From Ardenticatenaceae bacterium (GTDB lineage: Bacteria; Chloroflexota; Anaerolineae; Ardenticatenales; Ardenticatenaceae): a stretch of 35,401 nucleotides of DNA. Every line of letters starts with the position of its first letter. Position 1 is the stretch's first letter. The translations under genes and the position numbers were made by a program. The stretch lies in assembly GCA_015491235.1 (NCBI GenBank), contig WFWG01000356.1, forward strand, positions 1 through 35,401, written 5' to 3'. Shown piece by piece: positions 23,268 to 34,577 of this stretch. The notes under the pieces were generated by a model. The model ran no database searches, was not told the DNA's origin, and worked only from the letters and a program-made list of their open reading frames with translations.

Positions 23268-24137
23268 TCAGGCGCGCTCCAGGGCCTTTTGGAGGGCACG
23301 GCGCGTGTAGACCTTCAACAAGTGTGCGCGGTAGTCAGCAGAGGCAAAGATGTCGCTCATGAAATCATCCGCGCTGAAGCCGTCCGTCGCGTGCTCAGCA
23401 GCCGACGCTGCTGCCTCGGCCGTGGCGTCGGCTCCGCTGAGGGCCTGCTCGACGCCCGCCAGGCGCTTGGCACACTCGAAGGCCCCGTTGGCTGCCACAC
23501 GCGCCGTGGTCACTTTGTTCCCCGCGATGTCCAACACGGCCGCTACCCCTACCACCGCGTAACCGGAGGCGGGATGCGGGAACTTGACGTAGGCGCTCAC
23601 GCGCGTGCCCTGGCCTGTCGGTACGCGGATGGCGGTGATAATCTCGTTTTCGTCCAAGGCTGTGGTGAAAAGGCCCTGGAAGAAATCGTCGGCGGCAATG
23701 GTGCGGGAACCGGCGGGGCCGCGGGCTTCAATTTCTCCGCCCAAGGCCAGCACAGCGGCCGGCAGGTCCGAGGCCGGGTCAGCGTGGGCCAAGTTGCCGC
23801 CAATAGTGCCCCGGTTGCGCACCTGGAGGTCTCCCACCACGCTGGCCGCGTCGGAGAGGGCCGTGGCCAGCCGCTGCACGTCCTCGGAGGCCGCAATGGC
23901 GGCGTGCGTGGTCAGTGGTCCGATGCTCAACGTGTCCCCTTCAACGCGAATGCCCTTTAACTCGTCAATGCGGCCAATGTCAATCAGGACGCCCGGCTGG
24001 GCCAGCCGCATTTTCATCATGGGAATCAGGCTGTGGCCGCCTGCCAGCACCTTGGCGTTGGCGCCGTGCTGTTGCAGGAGCGAAAGTGCCTCGTCCACAC
24101 TGCTCGCCCGGTAGTAGTCGAACTTCGGCGGGTACAT
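23268..24137 (-). CDS. coxM: CO dehydrogenase-type FAD-binding subunit (CoxM family)
   Basis: This 289-residue subunit carries FAD and passes electrons from the iron-sulfur subunit to the acceptor in the xanthine oxidase family. The two FAD-binding motifs are intact: LAGGHSLIPMMKMR (about 31-44) and TIGGNLAHADPASDLPA (111-127). The C-terminal CO_deh_flav domain (about 175-285) is complete. It is the last gene of the coxG-S-L-M operon on this strand, 18 bases after coxL. Family membership is firm; the true substrate is set by CoxL and is uncertain. Confidence 0.92.
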   Translation of the reverse strand: MYPPKFDYYRASSVDEALSLLQQHGANAKVLAGGHSLIPMMKMRLAQPGVLIDIGRIDELKGIRVEGDTLSIGPLTTHAAIAASEDVQRLATALSDAASVVGDLQVRNRGTIGGNLAHADPASDLPAAVLALGGEIEARGPAGSRTIAADDFFQGLFTTALDENEIITAIRVPTGQGTRVSAYVKFPHPASGYAVVGVAAVLDIAGNKVTTARVAANGAFECAKRLAGVEQALSGADATAEAAASAAEHATDGFSADDFMSDIFASADYRAHLLKVYTRRALQKALERA

Positions 24138-24155
24138 AGGCTCCTCCCTTCACCC

Positions 24156-26510
24156 TTATTTCCCGGCGCCCTGAATGGCGCGCCAGACCTTTTCCGGAGT
24201 GACCGGCATGTCAATGTGCTCCACGCCAAACGGCGCCAGGGCGTCCACTACCGCGTTGACAACAGCGGCCGAAGCGGCAATGGTGCCAGCCTCGCCAACA
24301 CCTTTGACGCCCAACGGGTTGTGCGGGCATGGGGTCACCGTGCGGTCCAACTCGAAGGAGGGCAGGAAGCGGGCCTTGGGCACAGCGTAGTCCAGCAGCG
24401 TGCCCGTGACGAGGTTGCCGTTCTCGTCATAGACCGCACCCTCGTAGAGGGCCTGTCCCACCCCCTGGGCAATGCCGCCGTGGATCTGCCCCTCGACAAT
24501 CATCGGATTGATGACCTTGCCGCAGTCGTCCACGGCCACGTAGCGCAGCAGCTTCACCTCGCCGCTGTCGGGGTCTACCTCCACCACGGCGATGTGAGTG
24601 CCAAAGGGGAAAGTGAAGTTGGCCGGGTCGTAGAAGGAGACCGCCTCGAGGGCCGGCTCGATGCCCGGTGGCAGGTTGTGAGCCAGGTAGGCTTGCAGGG
24701 CTACCTCCTGGATGGTCAGCGACTTGTCGGGCGCGCCCTTCACGTAATACTTGCCGGCCTCGAAGGCCACGTCGTCCTCGGCCGCTTCCAACAGGTGAGC
24801 GGCTATCTTGCGCCCCTTCTCGATGACCTTCTGAGCGCTGACAGCAATCGCGCTCCCACCCACAGCCGCGCTGCGGCTGCCGTAGGTGCCCCAGCCGTAC
24901 TGCACTTCGTCCGTGTCGCCCTGAATGATCTCGATGTCGTCATAGGGGACACCCAGCATGTCGGACACGAGCTGGGCGAAGGTGGTCTTGTGACCTTGGC
25001 CGTGAGCGCTCGAACCACTGTAGACGGTGACCTTGCCGGTGGGGTGGACGCGCACGATGGCACTCTCCCACAGGCCTGCCTGGGCGCCCAGCGCTCCCAC
25101 CACGGCCGAGGGCGCAATACCACAGGCCTCAATGTAGGAAGAGAGGCCAATGCCGATGTAGCGCCCCTGCTTGCGGGCCTCCTCTTGTTCCTTGCGCAGT
25201 TGTTCGTATCCAGCCGCCTCGAGGGCCTTGTTGAGGGCGCCCTCATAGTTGCCGCTGTCGTACTGGAGGGCCACCGGTGTATCGTAGGGGAACTTGTCGG
25301 GCGGGATGAAGTTGCGCCGGCGAAACTCGGCCGGGTCCATGCCCAGCTTGCGAGCCATGGCGTCCACCAAACGCTCCACCACAAAAGTAGCCTCGGGCCG
25401 ACCAGCACCCCGGTAGGCGTCCACCGGCGTGGTATGGGTGAAGATTCCCTGCACGCGGCAGTGAATGTTGGGAATCTCGTACTGGCCGGAGAGCAGCGTG
25501 CCATAAAGGTAGGTGGGCACTGCCGGCGCAAAGGTGGAGTAATAGGCGCCCATGTTGGCATAGGTGTGGACGCGCAGGCCGATAATTTTGCCGTTTTCGT
25601 CTACAGCCAGCTCAGCGTGGGTCACGTGGTCGCGCCCGTGGGCGTCAGTCATGTAGGTTTCGGAGCGAGTGGCCTGCCACTTCACCGGGCGCCCCAACTG
25701 AATAGCACACCAGGAAACGATGGCTTCGTCCGGGTAGTGGTGAATCTTGCTGCCAAAGCCGCCACCCACTTCGGGCGCAATGACGCGGATCTTGTGCTCG
25801 GGCAGCCCCAACGAGGCCAAGGACATGAGCAGCCGGTGGATGTGCGGGTTCTGCGTGGTCATCCAAAGGGTCAGTTTGCCGTTAATTGGATCGTAATCGG
25901 CCAGGGCAGCCCGGGGTTCGACGGCGTTGGGAATGAGCCGGTTATTGACGAGCTCCAACGAAACAGTGTGCGCCGCCTGGGCGAATGCCTGGTCGGTGGC
26001 TTCCTTGTCGCCAATTTCCCAGTCAAAGGCGATGTTGTCGGGTTCGTTCTCGTGAACCAGGGGAGCCCCCTCCTGTGCCGCTTTGGCTGGATCGGCCACG
26101 GCCGGGAGCGGCTCGTAGTCCACCTCGATCAACTCCAAGGCGTCATGGGCCGTGTACCGGTCTTCGGCGACCACGACAGCCACCGCCTCGCCCACGTAGC
26201 GGACGCGGTCCTTTGCCAGCAGGGAGCGGGGCGGCATCTTCATGTTGGGCAACAGCCAGCCCACGGGGATCTGGCCGGGAACACCGCTTTGCTCAACGTC
26301 CTCCGCCGTGAAGACGGCCACCACACCGTCGAGCGCTTTGGCCTTGCTCGTGTCAATGCGCGTGATGCGCGCGTGAGCGTGGGGACTGCGCAGAATAGCG
26401 GCGTAGGCCATGTTGGGCAGCTTCAAGTCGTCGGTGTACTTCGCACGGCCAGTAATCAGGGCGGGGTCTTCACGCCGTCGAATGGCGGAACCGAAAAGTT
26501 TCTCAGCCAT
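24156..26510 (-). CDS. coxL: Molybdopterin-binding subunit, form II CO dehydrogenase-like (CoxL family)
   Basis: This 784-residue large subunit of the xanthine oxidase family holds the molybdopterin cytosine dinucleotide cofactor. The active-site loop reads AYRGAGR (365-371), the form II signature; form I (proven CO oxidisers) has AYXCSFR with a Cu-binding cysteine that is absent here. The base-catalytic glutamate is Glu740 in GVKGVGEAGTIA. The molybdopterin motifs VIAPEVGGGFGSK and GSSAHGQGHKTT are present. So it may oxidise CO slowly or another small substrate such as an aldehyde or N-heterocycle. It lies between coxS and coxM with short gaps. moeA is located about 2 kb downstream on the same strand. 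Confidence 0.93.
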   Translation of the reverse strand: MAEKLFGSAIRRREDPALITGRAKYTDDLKLPNMAYAAILRSPHAHARITRIDTSKAKALDGVVAVFTAEDVEQSGVPGQIPVGWLLPNMKMPPRSLLAKDRVRYVGEAVAVVVAEDRYTAHDALELIEVDYEPLPAVADPAKAAQEGAPLVHENEPDNIAFDWEIGDKEATDQAFAQAAHTVSLELVNNRLIPNAVEPRAALADYDPINGKLTLWMTTQNPHIHRLLMSLASLGLPEHKIRVIAPEVGGGFGSKIHHYPDEAIVSWCAIQLGRPVKWQATRSETYMTDAHGRDHVTHAELAVDENGKIIGLRVHTYANMGAYYSTFAPAVPTYLYGTLLSGQYEIPNIHCRVQGIFTHTTPVDAYRGAGRPEATFVVERLVDAMARKLGMDPAEFRRRNFIPPDKFPYDTPVALQYDSGNYEGALNKALEAAGYEQLRKEQEEARKQGRYIGIGLSSYIEACGIAPSAVVGALGAQAGLWESAIVRVHPTGKVTVYSGSSAHGQGHKTTFAQLVSDMLGVPYDDIEIIQGDTDEVQYGWGTYGSRSAAVGGSAIAVSAQKVIEKGRKIAAHLLEAAEDDVAFEAGKYYVKGAPDKSLTIQEVALQAYLAHNLPPGIEPALEAVSFYDPANFTFPFGTHIAVVEVDPDSGEVKLLRYVAVDDCGKVINPMIVEGQIHGGIAQGVGQALYEGAVYDENGNLVTGTLLDYAVPKARFLPSFELDRTVTPCPHNPLGVKGVGEAGTIAASAAVVNAVVDALAPFGVEHIDMPVTPEKVWRAIQGAGK

Positions 26511-26538
26511 GTGCTTCCCTCCTTTGGGCGTTCAATTC

Positions 26539-26997
26539 CTACATGCGTTGAGCCGCTTCCTGGACGGCGCGAACAATGTTGTGGTATCCTGTGCAGCGGC
26601 AAATGTTTCCTTCAAGGCCGTGGCGGATTTCCTCTTCGGTCGGATTGGGGTTGACCTGGAGCAAGTGGTAGGCCGTCATAATCATGCCAGGTGTGCAGTA
26701 GCCACACTGGAGGCCGTGGTTGTTCCAAAAGGCTTCCTGGAGGGGGTGGAGTTCGCCGTCCTTCGCCAACCCTTCAATGGTCAGAATATCTGAGCCGTCG
26801 GCCTGGACGGCAAGCACCGTGCACGACTTGACCGCCTCACCGTCCATGATGACAGTACAAGCACCACACTGACTCGTGTCACACCCCACATTGGTGCCAG
26901 TCAGGTCGAGCACGTCACGGAGCAGGTGGACGAGCAACATGCGGGGTTCCACGTCCACAGTGTACGGTCGCCCGTTCACAGTAAGCGAAATCTGCAT
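26539..26997 (-). CDS. coxS: [2Fe-2S] subunit, CoxS family
   Basis: This 152-residue subunit carries two [2Fe-2S] clusters. The plant-ferredoxin-type cluster ligands are Cys39, Cys44, Cys47 and Cys59 ([13 protein letters not shown]...KSC). The second cluster ligands are Cys98, Cys101, Cys133 and Cys135 ([21 protein letters not shown]). The chosen ATG lies five bases after GGAGG; an upstream GTG at 27003 overlaps that site. It is the second gene of the operon after coxG, separated from it by a palindrome-rich spacer. Confidence 0.94.
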   Translation of the reverse strand: MQISLTVNGRPYTVDVEPRMLLVHLLRDVLDLTGTNVGCDTSQCGACTVIMDGEAVKSCTVLAVQADGSDILTIEGLAKDGELHPLQEAFWNNHGLQCGYCTPGMIMTAYHLLQVNPNPTEEEIRHGLEGNICRCTGYHNIVRAVQEAAQRM

Positions 26998-27082
26998 GAC
27001 CACCTCCTTACGGGAAATTTGCGGTTAATACAACATTTATCCCCGATCTGCCTTTGCTGGTTAGGCTTTATCACCCCCTTTC

Positions 27083-27165
27083 CAGTAATCAGTAAACAGT
27101 AATCAGTGACCTGTACACTGTTTACTGATTACTGATCACTGATTACTGATCACTGACCACTGACC
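27083..27165. repeat. Palindromic CAGTAATCAGT-type repeat array
   Basis: Iterated units (ACTGATTACTG, ACTGATCACTG, ACTGACC) fill the coxG-coxS gap. An 18-bp perfect inverted repeat pairs CAGTAATCAGTAAACAGT (27083-27100) with 27117-27134 around a 16-base loop. The array continues into coxG: the coxG stop (27150-27152) and its last codons are within the repeat. Confidence 0.8.
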
Positions 27166-27590
27166 ACCGCCTCGAGGACTTTGAGGCCGTCGTTGATCAT
27201 CTTGCGGGCGACGCTCTGGATCAGGCGCTGGCCCACCTGGGCAATGCGCCCCCCCACGTCGGTCTCACCTTCGTACACAATTTTCGTGCCTTCAGGTACT
27301 TCAACGAGCGTGACGGTGCCGGTGCCGCGCACAAAGCCGGCGGCTCCGTGCCCCTGAATTGTCAAGCGGTAAAACTCAGGTGGACGTTGTTCGCTGATCT
27401 GAACTGTGCCCGTAAACGTACTGCTGATGGGACCCACGCTGGCTTTCATCGTGACTTCATACGTATCGTTACCCGTTCGTTCCAAACGCTGAACGCCCGG
27501 AATCGCTTTCGTCAGGAAATCAGGGTCCTGAAGCAACTCATAGACCTTCTCGCGAGCTCCTTTGATCACGTATTCGCCGTTGATACGCAT
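27150..27590 (-). CDS. coxG: CoxG-like SRPBCC protein
   Basis: This 146-residue protein is a CoxG/SRPBCC lipid- or ligand-binding fold. It begins MRINGEYVIKGAREKVYELLQDP, followed by AIPGVQRLERTG, SVGPISSTFTGTVQI, GAAGFVRGTGTVTL and VYEGETDVGGRIAQVGQRLI. In other cox clusters CoxG anchors the CO dehydrogenase complex at the membrane (with a tail that is absent here). Its last codons (VSGQ, stop) are made of the adjacent ACTGATCACTG repeat. It is the first gene of the operon behind a strong promoter at 27712-27740. Confidence 0.88.
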   Translation of the reverse strand: MRINGEYVIKGAREKVYELLQDPDFLTKAIPGVQRLERTGNDTYEVTMKASVGPISSTFTGTVQISEQRPPEFYRLTIQGHGAAGFVRGTGTVTLVEVPEGTKIVYEGETDVGGRIAQVGQRLIQSVARKMINDGLKVLEAVVSGQ

Positions 27591-27711
27591 TTAGCTTTTC
27601 TCCTCATCAAGATAGTGGAGTAGAAAACCCGCCGATAATCGGTGTGTAAAGTTGCGCCTGAAGGGTCTTAGAACGGATGGTCGAACTTCATACGGGGTGC
27701 GGAGCAGTTTT

Positions 27712-27740
27712 ATTATACGAAATCTTATTCTTCGCGTCAA
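27712..27740 (-). promoter_or_regulatory. Strong promoter of the coxGSLM operon
   Basis: Read on the minus strand, TTGACG (27740-27735) and TATAAT (27717-27712) are separated by exactly 17 bases. Transcription starts near 27705, leaving a leader of about 115 bases before the coxG ATG (27590), which has GAGGAG upstream. Confidence 0.75.
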
Positions 27741-27958
27741 CATGCGGACTGATGAGAAATTTTCAAGCGAAGCGCGTCACGTGCGAAGCTGCCACAGCCA
27801 GCGAACAGCGGGCCGAGCACCTGAAGAGGCTCTCGACGTATTCGGCAGATGCCTGCCAAAACGCAACCCGAATCCGGAGCCGAAAGTGGCCCAATAGCCT
27901 TGCAAGTGACGCGCGTGCACCTGGGGAAAGGCCCTGCCCTGGGGGGCCACAAGTACAG

Positions 27959-27985
27959 GTGGGCCTGCAAAATCAGCAGGCCCAC
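27959..27985. terminator. Hairpin between gltB and the cox promoter
   Basis: A perfect 10-bp stem with a 7-base AAAATCA loop lies downstream of the gltB stop on the minus strand. It has no T-run after it on either strand, so a terminator function is only possible. Confidence 0.4.
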
Positions 27986-28126
27986 CGTAGGAATCCAAGC
28001 TGAAGAACCTGGGCGATTCGGCGTTTCTGGTTCTCCCCGACTACAGTGAATTTTGGGCAAAACGCCGAGAGATGTTCCCGTTTAACGATACGTCTTCCAG
28101 TTACGCGCGCGAAGCGCGAAGGTGTA

Positions 28127-32557
<4,431 letters not shown>

Positions 32558-32608
32558 TGGGACCCTCCTTTCATGCCGCCCTGAAAGGGGCAGCGTGATG
32601 CCCTTTTT

Positions 32609-32637
32609 AGTATAGGACAACAGCAGCAGCGCGTCAG
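32609..32637 (-). promoter_or_regulatory. Probable gltB promoter
   Basis: On the minus strand CTGACG (32637-32632) and TATACT (32614-32609) are separated by 17 bases. Transcription would start near 32602, about 45 bases before the gltB ATG. Upstream (32640-32735) are several small inverted repeats, for example CACCCTT/AAGGGTG at 32639-32663. Confidence 0.55.
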
Positions 32638-32764
32638 CACACCCTTGGACCGTTCCGAAGGGTGAAATCCGGTGTTCGCCGGGTAATACTGGCGGGCCAA
32701 AAGGGTACCTGTGGGAATATGTATGGCCCAAGTGGGTGATTTTTGGCGTTTGGCGAGGAACCTC

Positions 32765-32802
32765 ACCAATTGCTTTCTCAAACAACATGTTTCAATCCTG
32801 GT
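32765..32802 (-). repeat. 38-bp intergenic repeat, copy B2
   Basis: This matches B1 (11692-11729) at 35 of 38 positions. On the minus strand it ends in CAATTGGTGAG. It lies next to the long palindrome at 32812-32866. Confidence 0.65.
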
Positions 32803-32811
32803 ATAGAGAAG

Positions 32812-32866
32812 AAAAAATTGGGGAGCACTGGGGCGGCTTCGCCGCCCCAGTGCTCCCCAATTTTTT
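32812..32866. terminator. 26-bp perfect palindrome with A and T ends
   Basis: A 26-bp perfect stem (AAAAAATTGGGGAGCACTGG... at 32812-32837 with its complement at 32841-32866) has a TTC loop. Because it starts with six A and ends with six T, it reads as an intrinsic terminator on both strands. No gene ends into it in this window, which is odd. Confidence 0.7.
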
Positions 32867-32910
32867 CCCTCTTTTGGTGCTCACACGGTTCTGGGCAAAC
32901 TTGACGCTGC

Positions 32911-32938
32911 TTGTATCCCTTTTGAAGGCGCGTATAAT
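32911..32938 (+). promoter_or_regulatory. Promoter of the candidate noncoding RNA
   Basis: A perfect TATAAT lies at 32933-32938 with TTGTAT at 32911-32916 (16-base spacer). No open reading frame with a ribosome binding site follows; a structured stretch and an intrinsic terminator do. Confidence 0.55.
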
Positions 32939-32944
32939 GGCAAT

Positions 32945-33171
32945 GCGTTCCCCTGCTGTGTTGGTGATGTGCCGGGCGCGTTGGCCCAACACCCACTCAA
33001 AGGGCACCGATCTCCAGCAGGGCGCGGCAAGCCGGCTGTTACAGGCCGGGCCAGACGCCGGGTAGGCGCCCACGTGTGAACCGCAGGCTCACACACGCAA
33101 CCGGCATCCACGGCCCAGCGGAGGAGCGCCCTCAAGCCATCGGTGGTTCCCCTGCCGATGGCTTTGTTCTT
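32945..33171 (+). ncRNA. Candidate structured noncoding RNA of about 225 nt
   Basis: Between a TATAAT promoter and an intrinsic terminator lies GC-rich sequence with several nested helices: CCCTGCTG (32951-32958) with CAGCAGGG (33015-33022); TGTTGG (32959-32964) with CCAACA (32986-32991); CCGGC/GCCGG around TGTTACAG (33032-33049); GGCGC (33065-33069) with GCGCC (33126-33130) enclosing GTGTGA/TCACAC (33074-33094). It matches none of the motifs I know for 6S, tmRNA, SRP RNA, RNase P or the common riboswitches. It could be an independent small RNA. Confidence 0.45.
33134..33171 (+). terminator. Intrinsic terminator of the candidate ncRNA
   Basis: AAGCCATCGG (33134-33143) pairs perfectly with CCGATGGCTT (33155-33164) over an 11-base loop, followed by TTTGTTCTT. 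Confidence 0.75.
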
Positions 33172-33260
33172 GCCGGGAGTCCGCTTAGCCTGGAAGAACC
33201 TCATCGTTGTGGGAGCACTTTAGGGCGTATCTTCCACCGACGAGCCACGCGCCTGAAGGG

Positions 33261-33289
33261 TTGACATCCACCTTTTGGGGTGTTATCCT
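33261..33289 (+). promoter_or_regulatory. Extended -10 promoter of the MBL-fold gene
   Basis: TTGACA (33261-33266) is followed after 17 bases by TATCCT (33284-33289), with TGT directly upstream of it as an extended -10. Transcription would begin near 33296, after the in-frame start at 33207, which supports the start at 33342. Confidence 0.65.
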
Positions 33290-33341
33290 CAAAACAGAGG
33301 TGGCTTTTGTTCAAAATGACCGGCACTTCGAGCACGGAGAG

Positions 33342-34199
33342 ATGCGGCGAGAGCGAATTTCCGAGGACATCCACATCTTCACGAGCGAACTGTACGCTCA
33401 TGTGACGGCCACGGTCATCTTCACTGACGAGGGGGCGATCGTCGTTGACACGTTGCCCTTCCCGGCCGAAAGCCGGGAGATGGCCGAGTTCGTCCGCGCC
33501 CACAGTCCCCGGGGAGTGCGCTTCGTCATCAACACCCACTTCCACGCTGATCATGTCTACGGCAACTACCTGTTTCGCGATGCCGCCATCATCGCTCACC
33601 GCCAGTGCCGGCAGAAGCTGCTCGAAATCGGCGAGGAATCCCTGAAAGCCGCCAAGGCCGAGACACCGGGGTTGGAAGAGGTGGAACTGGTGTTGCCCAC
33701 CATCGTCTTCGACCACGAGATGGGCCTGCGCCTGGGACACCGCCTGCTGCGTCTCATTCACCTGCCCGGCCACACTGAGGACGGCATCGGCGTGTTGGTG
33801 GAGGGCGACCGCATCCTGATTGCGGGCGACGCTGTCATGCCGCTGCCCTACTTCGCCTGGGGCGACCGGCTGCAACTGCGCCACTCCCTGCAACGGGTCC
33901 GCGAGATGAACTTGGAAAGCATCATCCAGGGACACGGTGATGTGCTCCTACGGGGCGAGATTCCCGAAGTGCTGGACCGTCACATTCACTACCTGGACTG
34001 CATCAGGGACTACGTGGCCGAAGTCGTCAGCCAGGGGAAGCCCCGCAGTGTGCTGAAGAGCTCCCTTCCCGAGGAGTGCGGTGAGAGCAGCATCCCGTTG
34101 GACGGGCTGGTGCGCCAGCTTCACTACGCCAACCTGTTGCGGCTCTACGAGGACATGACCGACCAGCGATCCATTGAGGCTATCCTGGCTTCGGCGTGA
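33342..34199 (+). CDS. MBL-fold metallo-hydrolase
   Basis: This 285-residue protein has the complete metallo-beta-lactamase fold: THFHADH (His66, His68, Asp70, His71), LPGHTEDG (His144), AGDAVMP (Asp163) and QGHGDV (His198) supply both metal sites. Wording such as LIHLPGHTEDGIGVLVEGDRI-like strands matches the glyoxalase II/quinoprotein-relay-like hydrolases. The substrate cannot be told. The start at 33342 has GGAGAG upstream and lies after the promoter; the reading frame is open from 33207. It is transcribed alone, ahead of the T-box leader. Confidence 0.88.
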   Translation: MRRERISEDIHIFTSELYAHVTATVIFTDEGAIVVDTLPFPAESREMAEFVRAHSPRGVRFVINTHFHADHVYGNYLFRDAAIIAHRQCRQKLLEIGEESLKAAKAETPGLEEVELVLPTIVFDHEMGLRLGHRLLRLIHLPGHTEDGIGVLVEGDRILIAGDAVMPLPYFAWGDRLQLRHSLQRVREMNLESIIQGHGDVLLRGEIPEVLDRHIHYLDCIRDYVAEVVSQGKPRSVLKSSLPEECGESSIPLDGLVRQLHYANLLRLYEDMTDQRSIEAILASA

Positions 34200-34219
34200 G
34201 GTGTGTGGTGGATAGACTT

Positions 34220-34248
34220 TTGACAACAGCGCGCGGATTTGCTACATT
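34220..34248 (+). promoter_or_regulatory. Promoter of the T-box leader
   Basis: TTGACA at 34220-34225 and TACATT at 34243-34248 are separated by 17 bases. Transcription would begin near 34255, about 325 bases before the alaX-type start codon, leaving room for a full T-box. Confidence 0.7.
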
Positions 34249-34254
34249 TAGTTG

Positions 34255-34559
34255 ACTCGCACTTTCCAGCCGAAAAGCCCAAAGGCGACGACGGAAACGA
34301 GTAGGTGCAAAACGGCACGTCAGCGAGCCGGGGACGGTGGAAGCCCGGTGTGCACGCTGCACCGAAAATCCTTCCCGAGCCGCCACCCGAACCGCCGGAC
34401 TGCGTGGCCTGGCGCAGTAGGCGTGGCCGGGGTTCGCCGCCCGTTACCAACGGCGCGGGAGTGATGGCTCCCGTCAGGAGGGGCCCGCTCAGGCGGGCAA
34501 CGAGGGTGGTACCGCGGGCACACAGCGCCCGTCCCTTGGTGGGGCGGGCGCTTCTGTTT
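34255..34559 (+). promoter_or_regulatory. T-box riboswitch leader (specifier aligns as ATC)
   Basis: A T-box senses uncharged tRNA and lets transcription continue when it is bound. The stem I AGTA motif is at 34300-34303; GGTGCA (34304-34309) pairs with TGCACC (34358-34363); the distal loop reads GAGCCGGGGACGGTGGAAGC. After GAAA (34364-34367) the specifier position holds ATC (34368-34370), followed by CTTCCCGAG; this aligns base for base with the Bacillus glyQS loop (GAAA, GGC, A, TTCTTGAG). The T-box core GAGGGTGGTACCGCGG is at 34502-34517; its TGGT bulge would pair with a tRNA ending in ACCA. The terminator is at 34525-34559. The T-box call is firm; the specifier reading is by hand. Confidence 0.9.
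34525..34559 (+). terminator. T-box-controlled terminator
   Basis: GCGCCCGTCCC (34525-34535) pairs with GGGGCGGGCGC (34541-34551), with one G-T pair and a TTGGT loop, followed by TTCTGTTT. It overlaps the region that would otherwise form the antiterminator, as in other T-boxes. Confidence 0.8.
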
Positions 34560-34577
34560 GGAAAAGGAGGGAACACG

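Larger units (their letters stand above)
27591..28126. other. Intergenic region between coxG and gltB
   Basis: This 536-base stretch holds the cox promoter (27712-27740) and a perfect hairpin, GTGGGCCTGC (27959-27968) with GCAGGCCCAC (27976-27985). Open frames in it on either strand lack good ribosome binding sites or recognisable content, and I would not call a gene. No tRNA is visible. Confidence 0.5.

Noticed and set aside
24033-26654. An 873-codon open frame on the plus strand opposite coxL
   Set aside because: It is the antisense of a conserved gene in GC-rich DNA, has no recognisable domain and no ribosome binding site.
27652-28003. Small open frames in the coxG-gltB gap
   Set aside because: They overlap the cox promoter on the other strand, lack good ribosome binding sites and show no family likeness.
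32640-32735. A possible riboswitch upstream of gltB
   Set aside because: Small hairpins are present, but they lie upstream of the likely gltB promoter and match no glutamine or other riboswitch motif that I can verify.
32558-32788. A 77-residue N-terminal extension of gltB
   Set aside because: It runs through the likely promoter and repeat B2, and the chosen ATG has a strong ribosome binding site just before the propeptide.
32945-33171. Identification of the RNA candidate as 6S, RNase P, tmRNA or SRP RNA
   Set aside because: None of the conserved motifs of these RNAs could be found on either strand.
34305-34577. A 91-codon upstream extension of the AlaX-type gene
   Set aside because: This stretch is the T-box leader; the AlaX family begins at 34578 after a strong ribosome binding site.
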